Notes: generated by a model not told the origin, from the sequence alone. A stretch of DNA of 15,872 nt from Bryobacterales bacterium (GCA_003132905.1 PKZC01000436.1:5739-21610), one strand, 5' to 3'; shown: positions 7,684 through 14,959, counted from the first letter of the stretch. A program made the numbers and translations.

Positions 7684-8774
7684 TGGCGACTTCCGCAGAC
7701 CCGTTATCACCACACGGTCATTACCTGGACCGCTTCGGCGCATTCCTGACGGATGAGCTGTCGCCCTATCCCGGACGAACAGCTACCGTCGCGCGCACCG
7801 TCGTAGCGTGCGTCATCACCATGCTGTTGGTGATGATTTTCCAGCTCCCCAATGGATTCTTAGCAGTCTTTTATGCTTTGGCTATTTCTCGTTTGGACCC
7901 ACGCACTACAGTGCGGCATGGCTTCGAGATCGTTTTAGGGAATATCGCGGGACTGGCAATCGCGCTCGCCGGGATGGTGCTTTTTATCGATCACCCGCTG
8001 CTTCATTTTCTGTGGGTAATCACCAGTTGTTTTCTGGCGTTTTTTGTCGCGCGCACTGTAGTGAATTATGCCACCGCATTCGGCTTTGGCATCATCTTGA
8101 TCGCCGCGACTTCCGTGAACATCATTTGGATGCGTCCCGATCAACCCTGGCCGGATGTCGAAACCACCGTTTGGACGGCATTCGGAATCGTACTGGGAAG
8201 CATCGCGACCGTGCTGACCGAATGGATCTTCGCCTTTCATGGCCACGTGCCGGAGGCGCCGGCGAATCCGCCACGCATGTTCGTCGATGATGCCTTTTCG
8301 AATCCCGAATACGTTTCCTTTGCCCTCAAAGGCTGCCTGGCGGCTACTATTTGCTACGTCGTTTGGTCCGCGATCGATTGGCCGGGACTCGGCGTTTGCA
8401 CGGTCACATGCCTCATTGCCGCGCCTCTCGGGATTCCGGGCTCCTCGCGCCAGCGACTGACAACGCGTCTGGCGGGCTTAATCACCGGCGGCGTGATTTG
8501 CGGCATCGGATCGCAGATGTTCGTGCTTCCGTCACTCGACTCAATCGTGGGATTCACGTTGTTATTTGCGGTTGTTTCCGCAGTAGCCGCTTGGTTCGTA
8601 ACCTCAAGTCGGCGACTCAACTATTTCGGACGGCAAATGGCGCTCGCTTACTATCTCACGATGTTCCAAGGTTTCGGAGCCAGCACATCGCTAGGGACGA
8701 GCCGCGATCGGCTTATGGGCATCTTACTGGGGCTGCTCGTCATGTGGCTGGTTTTCGATGTGGATTGGAAATAG
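7683..8774 (+). CDS. FUSC/MdtO-like inner-membrane efflux subunit, compact form
   Basis: Starting at the ATG that overlaps the mdtN stop gives 363 residues; the longer open frame upstream lies inside mdtN. Two hydrophobic halves are present, at about residues 28-195 and 218-360. The second half begins with the family motif MFVDDAFSNPEYVSFALKG, equivalent to DAFTNPDYMRYAVK in E. coli MdtO. MdtO and related FUSC proteins are about 650-700 residues long because a soluble cytoplasmic region follows each membrane half. Here the first soluble region shrinks to about 20 residues (FHGHVPEAPANPP), and the protein ends right after the last helix (VMWLVFDVDWK). It should energise export of aromatic acids or drugs across the inner membrane. 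It may be a streamlined functional form, or decayed by the adjacent mobile-element remnant. Confidence 0.85.
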   Translation: MATSADPLSPHGHYLDRFGAFLTDELSPYPGRTATVARTVVACVITMLLVMIFQLPNGFLAVFYALAISRLDPRTTVRHGFEIVLGNIAGLAIALAGMVLFIDHPLLHFLWVITSCFLAFFVARTVVNYATAFGFGIILIAATSVNIIWMRPDQPWPDVETTVWTAFGIVLGSIATVLTEWIFAFHGHVPEAPANPPRMFVDDAFSNPEYVSFALKGCLAATICYVVWSAIDWPGLGVCTVTCLIAAPLGIPGSSRQRLTTRLAGLITGGVICGIGSQMFVLPSLDSIVGFTLLFAVVSAVAAWFVTSSRRLNYFGRQMALAYYLTMFQGFGASTSLGTSRDRLMGILLGLLVMWLVFDVDWK

Positions 8775-8786
8775 GAGTTGTGACAC

Positions 8787-9017
8787 GTGGCCATGGGAGC
8801 AAAACGCGCAGATCGCTCTCCTCAAACCTCCCCTGAAGGCCGGCAGGCACACTTACGATCGGTGAGGAGCGGTCTTACCGAAATATCGAGCCACGTGCAG
8901 AACCAACTGAGGGACGCAGGCTGGAATACCAAGCGCGAGATTATCCGCGCTCTCATTCAGCGGAACGAGATTGGGCTAGCGAAAGTCGCAGTTGTCTATA
9001 GTCTACCGACCGAAAGT
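8787..9017 (+). pseudogene. Serine recombinase (resolvase family) C-terminal remnant
   Basis: Residues encoded at 8874-9017 (LTEISSHVQNQLRDAGW, then NTKREIIRALIQRNEIG, then KVAVVYSLPTE) match the C-terminal end of zinc-ribbon-type serine recombinases. These typically read '...W.tRREIIRaLVkRIEI...V.VVFRvP'. No catalytic N-terminal domain, DNA-invertase domain or zinc ribbon is present. The fragment begins 12 bp after the efflux operon ends. It is therefore a scar of a larger element, not a working enzyme. The 5' limit is not sharp. Confidence 0.65.
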
Positions 9018-9512
9018 TGCGCGCGTGCCCTAGATCCAATTATGGTGACATCGTCGGGTGTGAAATGCGAGAGTGCGAAGTCGTTGAAAGTTCGTGCGGC
9101 TTGGCCAGCACAGAATCTAAGGCGCCGCCAATGGCCAAGACGACGAATGCCGCGCCAACCGGAATTTGGGCTGTTCGCCGTCAAGTTGACGGGAAACGCC
9201 ATTTCGGACAAGTGGCCCCAAAACCTCTCGCCGCTTGCCAAACCGAGTAGTGAATGATAAAGGACGTTTGCTTCAATAATCCGCGAGCGTTGTTCCTTGA
9301 ACCGTCGCCCCGCCGAGCATAGCTTTGCAATTGCCACCGTGCCGACGACCGCAGCGGTTCGGTGCGACTATCCCGTCAGCACCATTCCTGAATGACCGCG
9401 TGGATGCGGCAAATTTCTGTTCACCGGATTTGGCCTTCTTATAGGCAGCCGCAGCCCAGGCCGAGATGCCACAAGACCTCGCTCAGAGCGCTCGTTCAAC
9501 ACTGCCATGCCA
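9018..9512. other. Non-coding stretch with left inverted-repeat arm
   Basis: No convincing gene is visible between the recombinase remnant and the unknown minus-strand gene. Apart from the left repeat arm (9197-9266) I see no promoter, tRNA or recognisable protein. Open frames on both strands here are arginine/serine-rich and look non-coding. Confidence 0.5.
9197..9266 (+). repeat. Left arm of ~70-bp inverted repeat
   Basis: This arm pairs in inverted orientation with 11218-11284. The outermost 11 bases (CGCCATTTCGG) are identical. The inner 34 bases (9233-9266, beginning GCTTGCCAAACC) match at 32 of 34 positions. A middle section is diverged, with a 3-nt length difference. It lies about 180 bp after the serine-recombinase remnant. 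Confidence 0.85.
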
Positions 9513-10040
9513 TCATCCGAAGAAGCCTGGCTGCTTCTTCTGCACGATGGTCGAAATCTTGCCAATGACTTCGGCGCAATTGAGTACGAACGCATCGTCA
9601 ACCTCAACTAGCGTTGCGATTTCCGAAACGTCTCCCTCGAAGAAGAACGCCTCCCCAGGTCGCTTAATCCTGAACGGCAACCGGTCAGCCTTTGCGACCA
9701 AGGCTTCATAACTGCGGCCGTGCCCGTGCTTGAGAGCGTTGATCGCATTTTGGAGATCGACAAATTGCTCCTTCAAGGCCGTTTCTCCCTCACCTTCCAG
9801 GATTAGCTCGGCCTCCCGAAAGCCATTGCGGCACTCGAGGCCATCCTGAAGCATCGCTTCGAAAAGCGAAAACATACCCACTGCCGATATGGCTTTCTGC
9901 AGCTGAACCATCTGGAGCGTTTTGACCAAATGCGTTGCTCCGCTCGTTTGCAACCCTTCGATTGCTCTCTCGTTCGCCTGTCTGAGAGCCTCCAGCGTGA
10001 ATGCAGTGCAGCTATAAGCGAGCTCAGAGAACCTGTGCAT
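9513..10040 (-). CDS. Conserved-looking protein of unknown function
   Basis: This 175-residue soluble, mostly helical protein has no signal peptide or membrane helix. Notable segments are FSLFEAMLQDGLECRNGF, a helix ending NALKHGHGRSYEAL, and RPGEAFFFEGDVSEIATLV near the C-terminus. The helix with 'NALKHG.G.SY' is reminiscent of HEPN-type helical proteins. The canonical R-x4-6-H RNase motif is not seen, so no function is assigned. Its periodic composition and long frame suggest a real gene. The ATG at 10040 is the first start; the ribosome binding site is poor. It lies inside the inverted-repeat-bounded segment and is divergent to the tyrosine recombinase, so it may be cargo of that element. 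Confidence 0.65.
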   Translation of the reverse strand: MHRFSELAYSCTAFTLEALRQANERAIEGLQTSGATHLVKTLQMVQLQKAISAVGMFSLFEAMLQDGLECRNGFREAELILEGEGETALKEQFVDLQNAINALKHGHGRSYEALVAKADRLPFRIKRPGEAFFFEGDVSEIATLVEVDDAFVLNCAEVIGKISTIVQKKQPGFFG

Positions 10041-10183
10041 CGGAACTTTGGCTCTAACGTATCACGCTCATCCCCTGATGCATCCACTCAGTAGGATGGT
10101 ATGCAGCTCCGCTGCCCGGGTGGACAGGAATTAGACGCGGCGGTGGTTGGGCTGGGAGATCCTCCGTCGGGAGAAAACTGTGG

Positions 10184-10207
10184 GAGCGGCTGGAAGGAGC
10201 CGCGCTC
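10184..10207 (+). promoter_or_regulatory. Hairpin enclosing the ribosome binding site of the integrase
   Basis: GAGCGGCT (10184-10191) can pair with AGCCG and CTC (10198-10207), giving 5+3 pairs with a 2-nt bulge. The loop is GGAAGG. The Shine-Dalgarno sequence GGAAGGAG (10192-10199) lies in the loop and the closing pairs, and the hairpin ends 1 nt before the ATG at 10209. This could dampen translation initiation. Confidence 0.4.
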
Positions 10208-10208
10208 T

Positions 10209-11165
10209 ATGGTTCCTCAAAAGCATCGTGAATCTGGCGCTCACTCTGAGACGCTGACCATCCCTGAACTGGAACAATCGAAGGCCGCCGTTCTCAATAC
10301 GCTGGCCTCGGTTCACTCTCGGCGCTGCTACGCGTTCGCCATCGATAGATTCATCGCATGGTACTGCAGCGAACCTCGTTTGACGTTCAATCGCGGCGTT
10401 GTTGTCCGATACCGGTCACATCTGGAAAGCCTCAGTCTCTCCGCCTCCACGATCAATTCGCATCTTTCAGCAATCCGGAGACTTGCCGACGAGTCAGCGG
10501 AGAGCGGTTGGCTGACGCCGGAATTAGCGATTGGAATCCGGCGGGTTCAGGGCGTAAAGCGGCTCGGCCGGAAAATCGGTAACTGGCTCTCACGGAACCA
10601 GGCGCAGGAGCTCGTGAATGCCGCATCGAAAACAAATTTACGTGGCTGGCGTGATGGAGCAATCGTGGGCCTGCTTCTCGGATGTGGGTTACGCCGTTCT
10701 GAAGTCGTGGGACTAACGCTCGAGCAACTGCAAATCCGAGAGGGACGCTGGGTCATCGTCGATTTGATCGGCAAAGGAAGAAGGCTGCGAACAGTGCCGG
10801 TGCCATCGTGGTCGAAGCAGTTGCTCGATGCATGGCTCTCGCATTCGGACGTGAGCGAGGGAAGAGTATTCCGAAGAATTTCAAAACTGGGAAAGCGCCA
10901 GGAGGCTGGTGTGACCGCGAACGTTGTCTGGTATGCGGTCAAGCGGAGTGCCCGGGAGGCCGGTATAGCCAATCTTGCCCCCCACGATCTTCGTCGTACC
11001 TGTGCCCGACTCTGCCATGATTCCAGCGGCGAACTTGAACAGATTAGGTTCTTGCTTGGGCACGCATCTGTCCAGACCACAGAGCGATACATCGGGAGCA
11101 AACAAAAGCTACTGGACGCGGTTAACGATCGCTTCGAAATCTCGGTCGCAAGCAAGACCGCTTAG
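10209..11165 (+). CDS. Tyrosine recombinase/integrase (XerC/D-like)
   Basis: The 318-residue protein has an N-terminal SAM-like core-binding domain (about residues 20-110; RRCYAFAIDRFIAWY and TINSHLSAIRRLA). A C-terminal catalytic domain carries all expected residues: R162 in GCGLRRSEV, K189 in IGKGRR, H259 and R262 in HDLRRT, H285 in LGHASVQTT, and the nucleophile Y294 in TERYIG. It cuts and rejoins DNA at specific sites. It thus appears intact and could mobilise the flanking inverted-repeat segment. The ATG at 10209 is preferred because GGAAGGAG lies 9 nt upstream and the SAM-like domain follows. A longer frame from 10101 adds 36 residues unlike an integrase. Confidence 0.92.
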   Translation: MVPQKHRESGAHSETLTIPELEQSKAAVLNTLASVHSRRCYAFAIDRFIAWYCSEPRLTFNRGVVVRYRSHLESLSLSASTINSHLSAIRRLADESAESGWLTPELAIGIRRVQGVKRLGRKIGNWLSRNQAQELVNAASKTNLRGWRDGAIVGLLLGCGLRRSEVVGLTLEQLQIREGRWVIVDLIGKGRRLRTVPVPSWSKQLLDAWLSHSDVSEGRVFRRISKLGKRQEAGVTANVVWYAVKRSAREAGIANLAPHDLRRTCARLCHDSSGELEQIRFLLGHASVQTTERYIGSKQKLLDAVNDRFEISVASKTA

Positions 11166-11472
11166 AATACAGCGGGCAGCGATCCGCTCGCTTCGCGCGG
11201 AACGAGATTGGCGATAGCGTCCTTTATCATTCACTACTTGGGTTGGCAAGCTGAAAGAGGTTCGGTCACAGGCCCGAAATGGCGACATACCGCCGTGTGA
11301 AGCCTTGACTCCCCATGAAGCAGACTTCGTGCACGCGCCATCCAAATCCGAGCTTTGTACGAGATGGAATGAGAAGGCCGGCTCCGACGGGATGCGGTAA
11401 GCTTCCACATACGCACTCGAGGCGGTGCCACCGATTGGGTCGGGCACGAGTCCACGCTTCTCAATTCGATTG
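11166..11472. other. Intergenic region downstream of the integrase
   Basis: Apart from the right repeat arm, I see no gene. A short inverted repeat AGCGG/CCGCT follows the integrase stop, but without a T-tract, so it is not a convincing terminator. The rest (11285-11472) has no recognised content and may be the outer flank of the mobile segment. Confidence 0.4.
11218..11284 (-). repeat. Right arm of ~70-bp inverted repeat
   Basis: This is the inverted counterpart of 9197-9266. The inner 34 bases (11218-11251, starting CGTCCTTTATCATT) match 32 of 34, and the outer end (CCGAAATGGCG) matches exactly. Read as protein, both arms encode VLYHSLLGLAS, but this arm then meets a TGA, so the similarity is not explained by a conserved open frame. 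It starts 53 bp after the integrase stop. Confidence 0.85.
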
Positions 11473-12326
11473 CTATCGTTTTGCTGGTGACGGCGGGGGC
11501 GCGAGGGTGAAGTGGCCGTTGACGATGGGATTGCGTTCCTCGCCCTCGCAGTCTTCGTACACCATGCGGTGGATGGTCTGCACCCTCTCGAAGGTGCGGG
11601 TCAAATGCCAGGGCTTCGTGAAATTAACGGGATCGATGACTGTCATTTCGTCCTGCAGATGGTTCGTATCGATCATGCGGAGCCGCTCGATGAAGTGCGT
11701 CTCGGGGCTCAAGTAGGTGATCAGCTGCATTTCCTCGATCCCGCCAAAGGCCACGACAGGCGTGCCGCTCAGATGCAGAAAATCTACCGCAGGGTCAATG
11801 GCAACGGTGTCGATGACGAGCGTCTGCCCTTCCCAATGGCCAATCGAGTCGCCCCAGCGCGTTCGCCACAGATCGTCCTTGCCGGGATGCGCGCGCCCAT
11901 CGGTGTAAACGTGGCGAATCTCGCGGCTGGAGAAGATCAGGGCGGTCTCCTTCGGCGTGGGCAAAACCTCGAACATTAGGGGCGAGTCGAGCATCACCGC
12001 CGGATATCCAAAGTGCAGGCGCGCACGGCGCCGCCCGGATTTGCTCCGCGCCGCACGGCCGCCATTTCTTTCCGTTCCGTCGTGACTATCTTGTCGATTT
12101 CTGCCTGTACTGCCGGCTTGTTCGGCGGCGACCACTGCATCTCTTTGAGGACCTGATCGAGCGACTCGTAGAAGCCTCCGTCTGGACTTGGCGTCGCGCC
12201 AACCTGCTGCCACTGGCCGCTCCAATCTGGCAATATTGACTCTGACGACGCACGCATAGCCGCGATGGACTCCGTGAGGAGCACTATCACGAGCGCGGCG
12301 GCTAGCGCGTACCTGCGCAGATTCAC
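11473..12326 (-). pseudogene. Exported protein of an uncharacterised acidobacterial family, 1-nt frameshift
   Basis: The gene starts with GTG at 12326, overlapping the stop of the DUF6152 gene by 4 nt (GTGA) with GAAGG as ribosome binding site. The first frame gives a signal peptide (MNLRRYALAAALVIVLLTESIAA), then DWSGQW, up to PGGAVRACT, and stops at 11994. The rest of the family (FGYPAVMLDSP, MFEVLPTPKET, IRHVYTDGRAHP, the motif WGDSIGHWEGQTLVIDT and DPVNFTKPW) is in another frame. One missing T in the run at 12012-12010 explains the break; restoring it gives 284 codons. Such proteins are exported, frequent in Acidobacteriota and of unknown function. It may be a homopolymer error or a real mutation. 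Confidence 0.8.
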
Positions 12327-12736
12327 TTGCGACCTTCCGATGGTCTCGGTTGGCCGAGCAGCGGTCCGTTCGGTCCCGTACCCGAGAGGTACTCGCCGCC
12401 TTTGGCATTGCCGTGTAAGGGATGGATGTTCAAGGTAACTTTATCACCCGGCTTCAGCGTTCCCGGCCGCCAGCCATCCCGCGCCAGATGCTCGGGGCTG
12501 GTCATCTCAATACTCCACTCTTCTTCGTTCCCTTGGTCATTTTTCACCAGCAACTCGATGAACACGTGGGGATTGGTCCAGCGGAAATCTTTAATCGTGC
12601 CACGCAGCATCGCCGTCTTTGACTGATCGAACATCGTGAACGAATGGTGGGCGAGCACCGGTGTTCCGGTTATGGCAATCAGGCCCGCCAGCATGGCGGC
12701 AATGGCGATGAGTGTAGAATTGAAGGCTCTGGTCAC
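12323..12736 (-). CDS. DUF6152 family exported protein
   Basis: The GTG at 12736, with GAAGGA just upstream, gives 137 residues that begin with a signal peptide (about residues 1-29, cleaved before HHSF). The mature part carries the DUF6152 pattern: HHSFTMFD at the N-terminus, FRWTNPHVFIEL around residues 51-62, a W-x-IE segment, DGWRPGTLKPGDKV and a final glycine-rich HPLHGNAKGGEYLSG. The family is small and extracytoplasmic, with unknown biochemical function. The frame is open back to an ATG at 12820, but that adds 28 residues before the signal peptide and is less likely. Overlap with the following gene shows that the two are co-expressed. Confidence 0.85.
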   Translation of the reverse strand: MTRAFNSTLIAIAAMLAGLIAITGTPVLAHHSFTMFDQSKTAMLRGTIKDFRWTNPHVFIELLVKNDQGNEEEWSIEMTSPEHLARDGWRPGTLKPGDKVTLNIHPLHGNAKGGEYLSGTGPNGPLLGQPRPSEGRK

Positions 12737-12812
12737 TGGTTCCTTCGAGCGGTCCGGAAATTCCGTATTTGCACATGCGGGTGTGCCACGCAAAGGCAAT
12801 GGCCAGCGTGTT

Positions 12813-12853
12813 GTTAGCATGTGATCTGTTCGGTCTCGTTAGCACGTGATGTG
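12813..12853. promoter_or_regulatory. Tandem 16-bp repeats upstream of the DUF6152 gene
   Basis: GTTAGCATGTGATCTG (12813-12828) recurs as GTTAGCACGTGATGTG (12838-12853), 14 of 16 identical, with a 25-bp period. The second copy contains the inverted repeat GCAC-N5-GTGC. They lie 77-117 bp before the preferred start, where regulator-binding sites are expected. Confidence 0.35.
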
Positions 12854-13203
12854 CCCGCTCTAGAAACGAGAGGCGGCCGATGCTGGAAGGTGCAGCACGA
12901 TTTCCAGCGGAGCCCTATCGTGGCCGAACGTTCGACTGGGCACACCGCGCCTCCATGAAGTTGATTGGCGAGCTTACCTCAGCCCCGATGAACATCGCTC
13001 CTATTGCAAGAAGCCGACTGTATGGAATCACAGGTTTTCCTCGAAGCGTCGAAGGGTTGTATCTGCGCCATGGGAAGTAAGCCGTGATGACGCCGAAGGC
13101 TTCTACGGTCTAGGATCCCGCCAAAAGCCTTATACCGGTTATGCGTCCGGGGAGAACTCAGTCGTTAGCTGGAATCTGCCCTCGTGACACGCACACGCAG
13201 AGT
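12854..13203. other. Gene-free intergenic stretch
   Basis: I see no supported gene here. A 66-codon plus-strand frame (12880-13080) has no ribosome binding site, signal or recognisable motif. The stretch presumably holds the DUF6152 promoter on the minus strand and the end of the TRAM-like gene's transcript. Confidence 0.4.
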
Positions 13204-13521
13204 TTAGGGCGCACCCAGGCAGTTGCCCTTTCGATCTCCGCCAATTTGCTCGAAGGTGCAAGAAGCCTGCTTGTTGTTGGTGTACTGGTTCGGCTTTATA
13301 TCCGTGATTTTTACCTTGTACTTCTCGGCCTTCTTGGCATTAGGGACGAGGACGAAGATCGAACCGATTTTTGCCTCTCCGTAAGGGCCAGTGTATTGAT
13401 TGTCTTGTTCAGACTCGATCGTGATTTGATATTCCTTTCCGACTTCGGCGTCCTGCGCTATCGCCGGCAAAACCGAAGTTAAAACAGCCAGGCAGGCTGT
13501 AATCGCGAATCGCTTCGACAT
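13204..13521 (-). CDS. Small exported protein with TRAM-like beta-barrel
   Basis: The 105-residue protein has a clear Sec signal peptide (residues 1-22, cut after AIA) and a strong ribosome binding site (GGGAGG, about 6 nt from the ATG). The mature part fits the TRAM pattern found in RNA-modifying enzymes: VGKEYQITIES (27-37), a short loop, AKIGSIFVLVPNA (50-62), then AEKYKVKITDIKPN (65-78). Two cysteines, C88 and C101, could form a disulfide outside the cytoplasm. TRAM domains normally bind RNA inside the cell, so export is unexpected. The similarity is by pattern only and another small OB-like barrel is possible. It follows the methyltransferase gene by 15 bp. Confidence 0.7.
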   Translation of the reverse strand: MSKRFAITACLAVLTSVLPAIAQDAEVGKEYQITIESEQDNQYTGPYGEAKIGSIFVLVPNAKKAEKYKVKITDIKPNQYTNNKQASCTFEQIGGDRKGNCLGAP

Positions 13522-13536
13522 AAGGAACCTCCCTCT

Positions 13537-14220
13537 TTAATTGAGCCGATTGTCTTTCTTAAAAACAAAAACGTGCTGTGTGGGAATCGTGTCAATGACT
13601 TTATCTAGCATGAAACCAAAGCCAGAAATTTCCCTTAGGATATCTACCGCTCTCATTTTGTGGGCCGGAGACACGTGTGAGTTCGTATCTTCAGCCTTAT
13701 ATTCGACGATCAGCATGTGCGCGTCCTGTTTCATCGCTGTGTATATATGATGCATCATCTCGGCGGGATGAGAAAATTCATGATACGAAATGATGATCAG
13801 GACCGCGTCAACGCTGTTTGCGGGAAGCTTGGGATCATTGGGAGATCCAAGGATCGGAACGATATTTTCCAAACCGGATTTGTGGGCCATCCGTTGCAGC
13901 CCATCAATCATTTCCTGCTGGACATCCACCGCGAAAACCTTCCCCGTCGGTCCCACATGCTGGGCAGCACGGAGCGAAAAGAACCCTGGTCCTGCGCCAA
14001 CATCCGCGACCACGTCCCCTTTCTTGATTCCGAGGACCTCCAGGAGTTCCTCGGGTTTTTCGGTTTCGACGCGCTCGGGCCGGTAGAACCACCACGCCGA
14101 TTGTGGATTCGCCAGCTCGACCTGACGGCCGTTCTGCAAAGGAACCGGCTGCGCCGCGCCAGGCAGCGAGAAACAGGCCAAAAGTAGGGGGAAGAGCCAG
14201 CTTTGGCGAGTTGACGTCAT
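13537..14220 (-). CDS. Exported class I SAM-dependent methyltransferase-like protein
   Basis: The 227-residue protein has a Rossmann-type methyltransferase core. Motif I is VADVGAGPGFFS at residues 71-82, the acidic residue ending strand 2 is D99 (KVFAVDV), and a strand-4 region follows (SVDAVLIIISYHEF). It is preceded by a typical Sec signal peptide (residues 1-23, LFPLLLACFSLPGAAQ). An RPERVE-like lead occurs in many such exported proteins of Acidobacteriota. SAM is not expected in the periplasm, so the substrate and even activity are unclear; it may bind another ligand. The ATG at 14220 is the start that exposes the signal peptide; the ribosome binding site is weak. It forms an operon with the TRAM-like gene. 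Confidence 0.88.
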   Translation of the reverse strand: MTSTRQSWLFPLLLACFSLPGAAQPVPLQNGRQVELANPQSAWWFYRPERVETEKPEELLEVLGIKKGDVVADVGAGPGFFSLRAAQHVGPTGKVFAVDVQQEMIDGLQRMAHKSGLENIVPILGSPNDPKLPANSVDAVLIIISYHEFSHPAEMMHHIYTAMKQDAHMLIVEYKAEDTNSHVSPAHKMRAVDILREISGFGFMLDKVIDTIPTQHVFVFKKDNRLN

Positions 14221-14866
14221 ACGGCGCTGCGGTCCTAACCAGCCCCTTGTCCGACTGAACGACGTTCATCCTAACACAGCACGGCACAGCTTCGGCCAAT
14301 CGGCTACGCCCTAAAATCCTCAGGCGTTAACGCGCGAGTTTGTACGCCCTCGGGATGGGTGAGAAGTCCCTTGGGAGCGACGAGCCGATTGGCCGTTTTG
14401 CGTCAAAGCCGCAGATGCGAAGCGCCCGCAGTACGGTCTTGGCTGCAACATCAGGAGCGCACGCAGGCCGCACGGGAGAGGCCGGGCTGGCCAGCAGTCC
14501 CTGTTCGTGTAGACGATGACGAAGTGTCCTGGAGGGGCCCCAACGCCATCGTCGCAACTACCACAGCGGTAAAATCGGGGCTGCGGCGGAGCGAACGAAG
14601 AGATTGCCGAAAATCCACGAAGGCGTGCATGGCACTTACTCTAGACAGATGCCACCACGTTCGCTTTTAAGCAACGGATCCAAACTCCAGCAATCTGACC
14701 AAGAAGTCCCGTCCTGCGAAGGACGTTGGACGCGTAGTCAGAAACACATACGGAGGTCGGAGTCGCAGACGCCGGCGACCGATCGTACGAGTGGCGCGTA
14801 ATCCGACCGAAGATCCGTACGCTCCCCAGCAAAGAAGACCCTTGTGACGGAGCGGGCAGACGGCGC
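14221..14866. other. Gene-poor region with short repeats
   Basis: No supported gene is seen. A 13-bp perfect inverted repeat, CGGCCAATCGGCT (14293-14305) against its complement at 14383-14395, flanks a 10-bp palindrome GCGTTAACGC (14324-14333). The octamer TACGCCCT occurs at 14305 and again at 14343. A 76-codon minus-strand frame (14327-14557) has no recognisable motif. The region resembles a decayed integration zone, since it leads into an ArdC remnant. Confidence 0.4.
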
Positions 14867-14959
14867 TCAGGTCGAAGACTTCCAAGGCTGGAACCATGGG
14901 CGCACGCCGTTTTCCAGCTCGGCGACTGTGCGCGCCGTGACGCGTTCGTAATCCGAGTG
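14867..14959 (-). pseudogene. ArdC-like antirestriction protein, N-terminal remnant
   Basis: The minus-strand frame reads HSDYERVTARTVAELENG followed by VRPWFQPWKSS, then a stop. This is the characteristic start of ArdC N-terminal domains (DUF1738), 'Y..VT.rIi..LE.G..PW..PW'. ArdC proteins are spread by plasmids and integrative elements. No continuation of the domain or the zinc-peptidase part is found in any frame downstream. It is therefore a fragment, and evidence of an old mobile insertion. Confidence 0.55.

Larger units (their letters stand above)
9197..11284. mobile_element. Candidate 2.1-kb element bounded by inverted repeats, with tyrosine recombinase
   Basis: The two imperfect inverted arms (9197-9266 and 11218-11284) enclose an unknown gene and a complete tyrosine recombinase in divergent arrangement. 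This layout is what a small mobile unit or integron-like module would show. No flanking target-site duplication could be confirmed by eye. An alternative is two independent scars of one repeat family inserted in opposite orientations. Confidence 0.5.

Noticed and set aside
8996..9337. 113-codon minus-strand open frame across the left repeat arm
   Set aside because: It has no ribosome binding site and runs through the recombinase remnant. The equivalent frame in the right arm is stopped after VLYHSLLGLAS, so coding is not supported.
11473..12408. Long 311-codon frame taken as one intact gene
   Set aside because: Its first 135 or so residues are arginine-rich shadow sequence. The true N-terminus with signal peptide is in the neighbouring frame.
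12880..13080. 66-codon plus-strand open frame
   Set aside because: It has no ribosome binding site, no recognised motif, and composition like non-coding DNA.
14327..14557. 76-codon minus-strand open frame
   Set aside because: It is rich in arginine, alanine and proline, as expected from GC-rich non-coding DNA, with no recognised motif.
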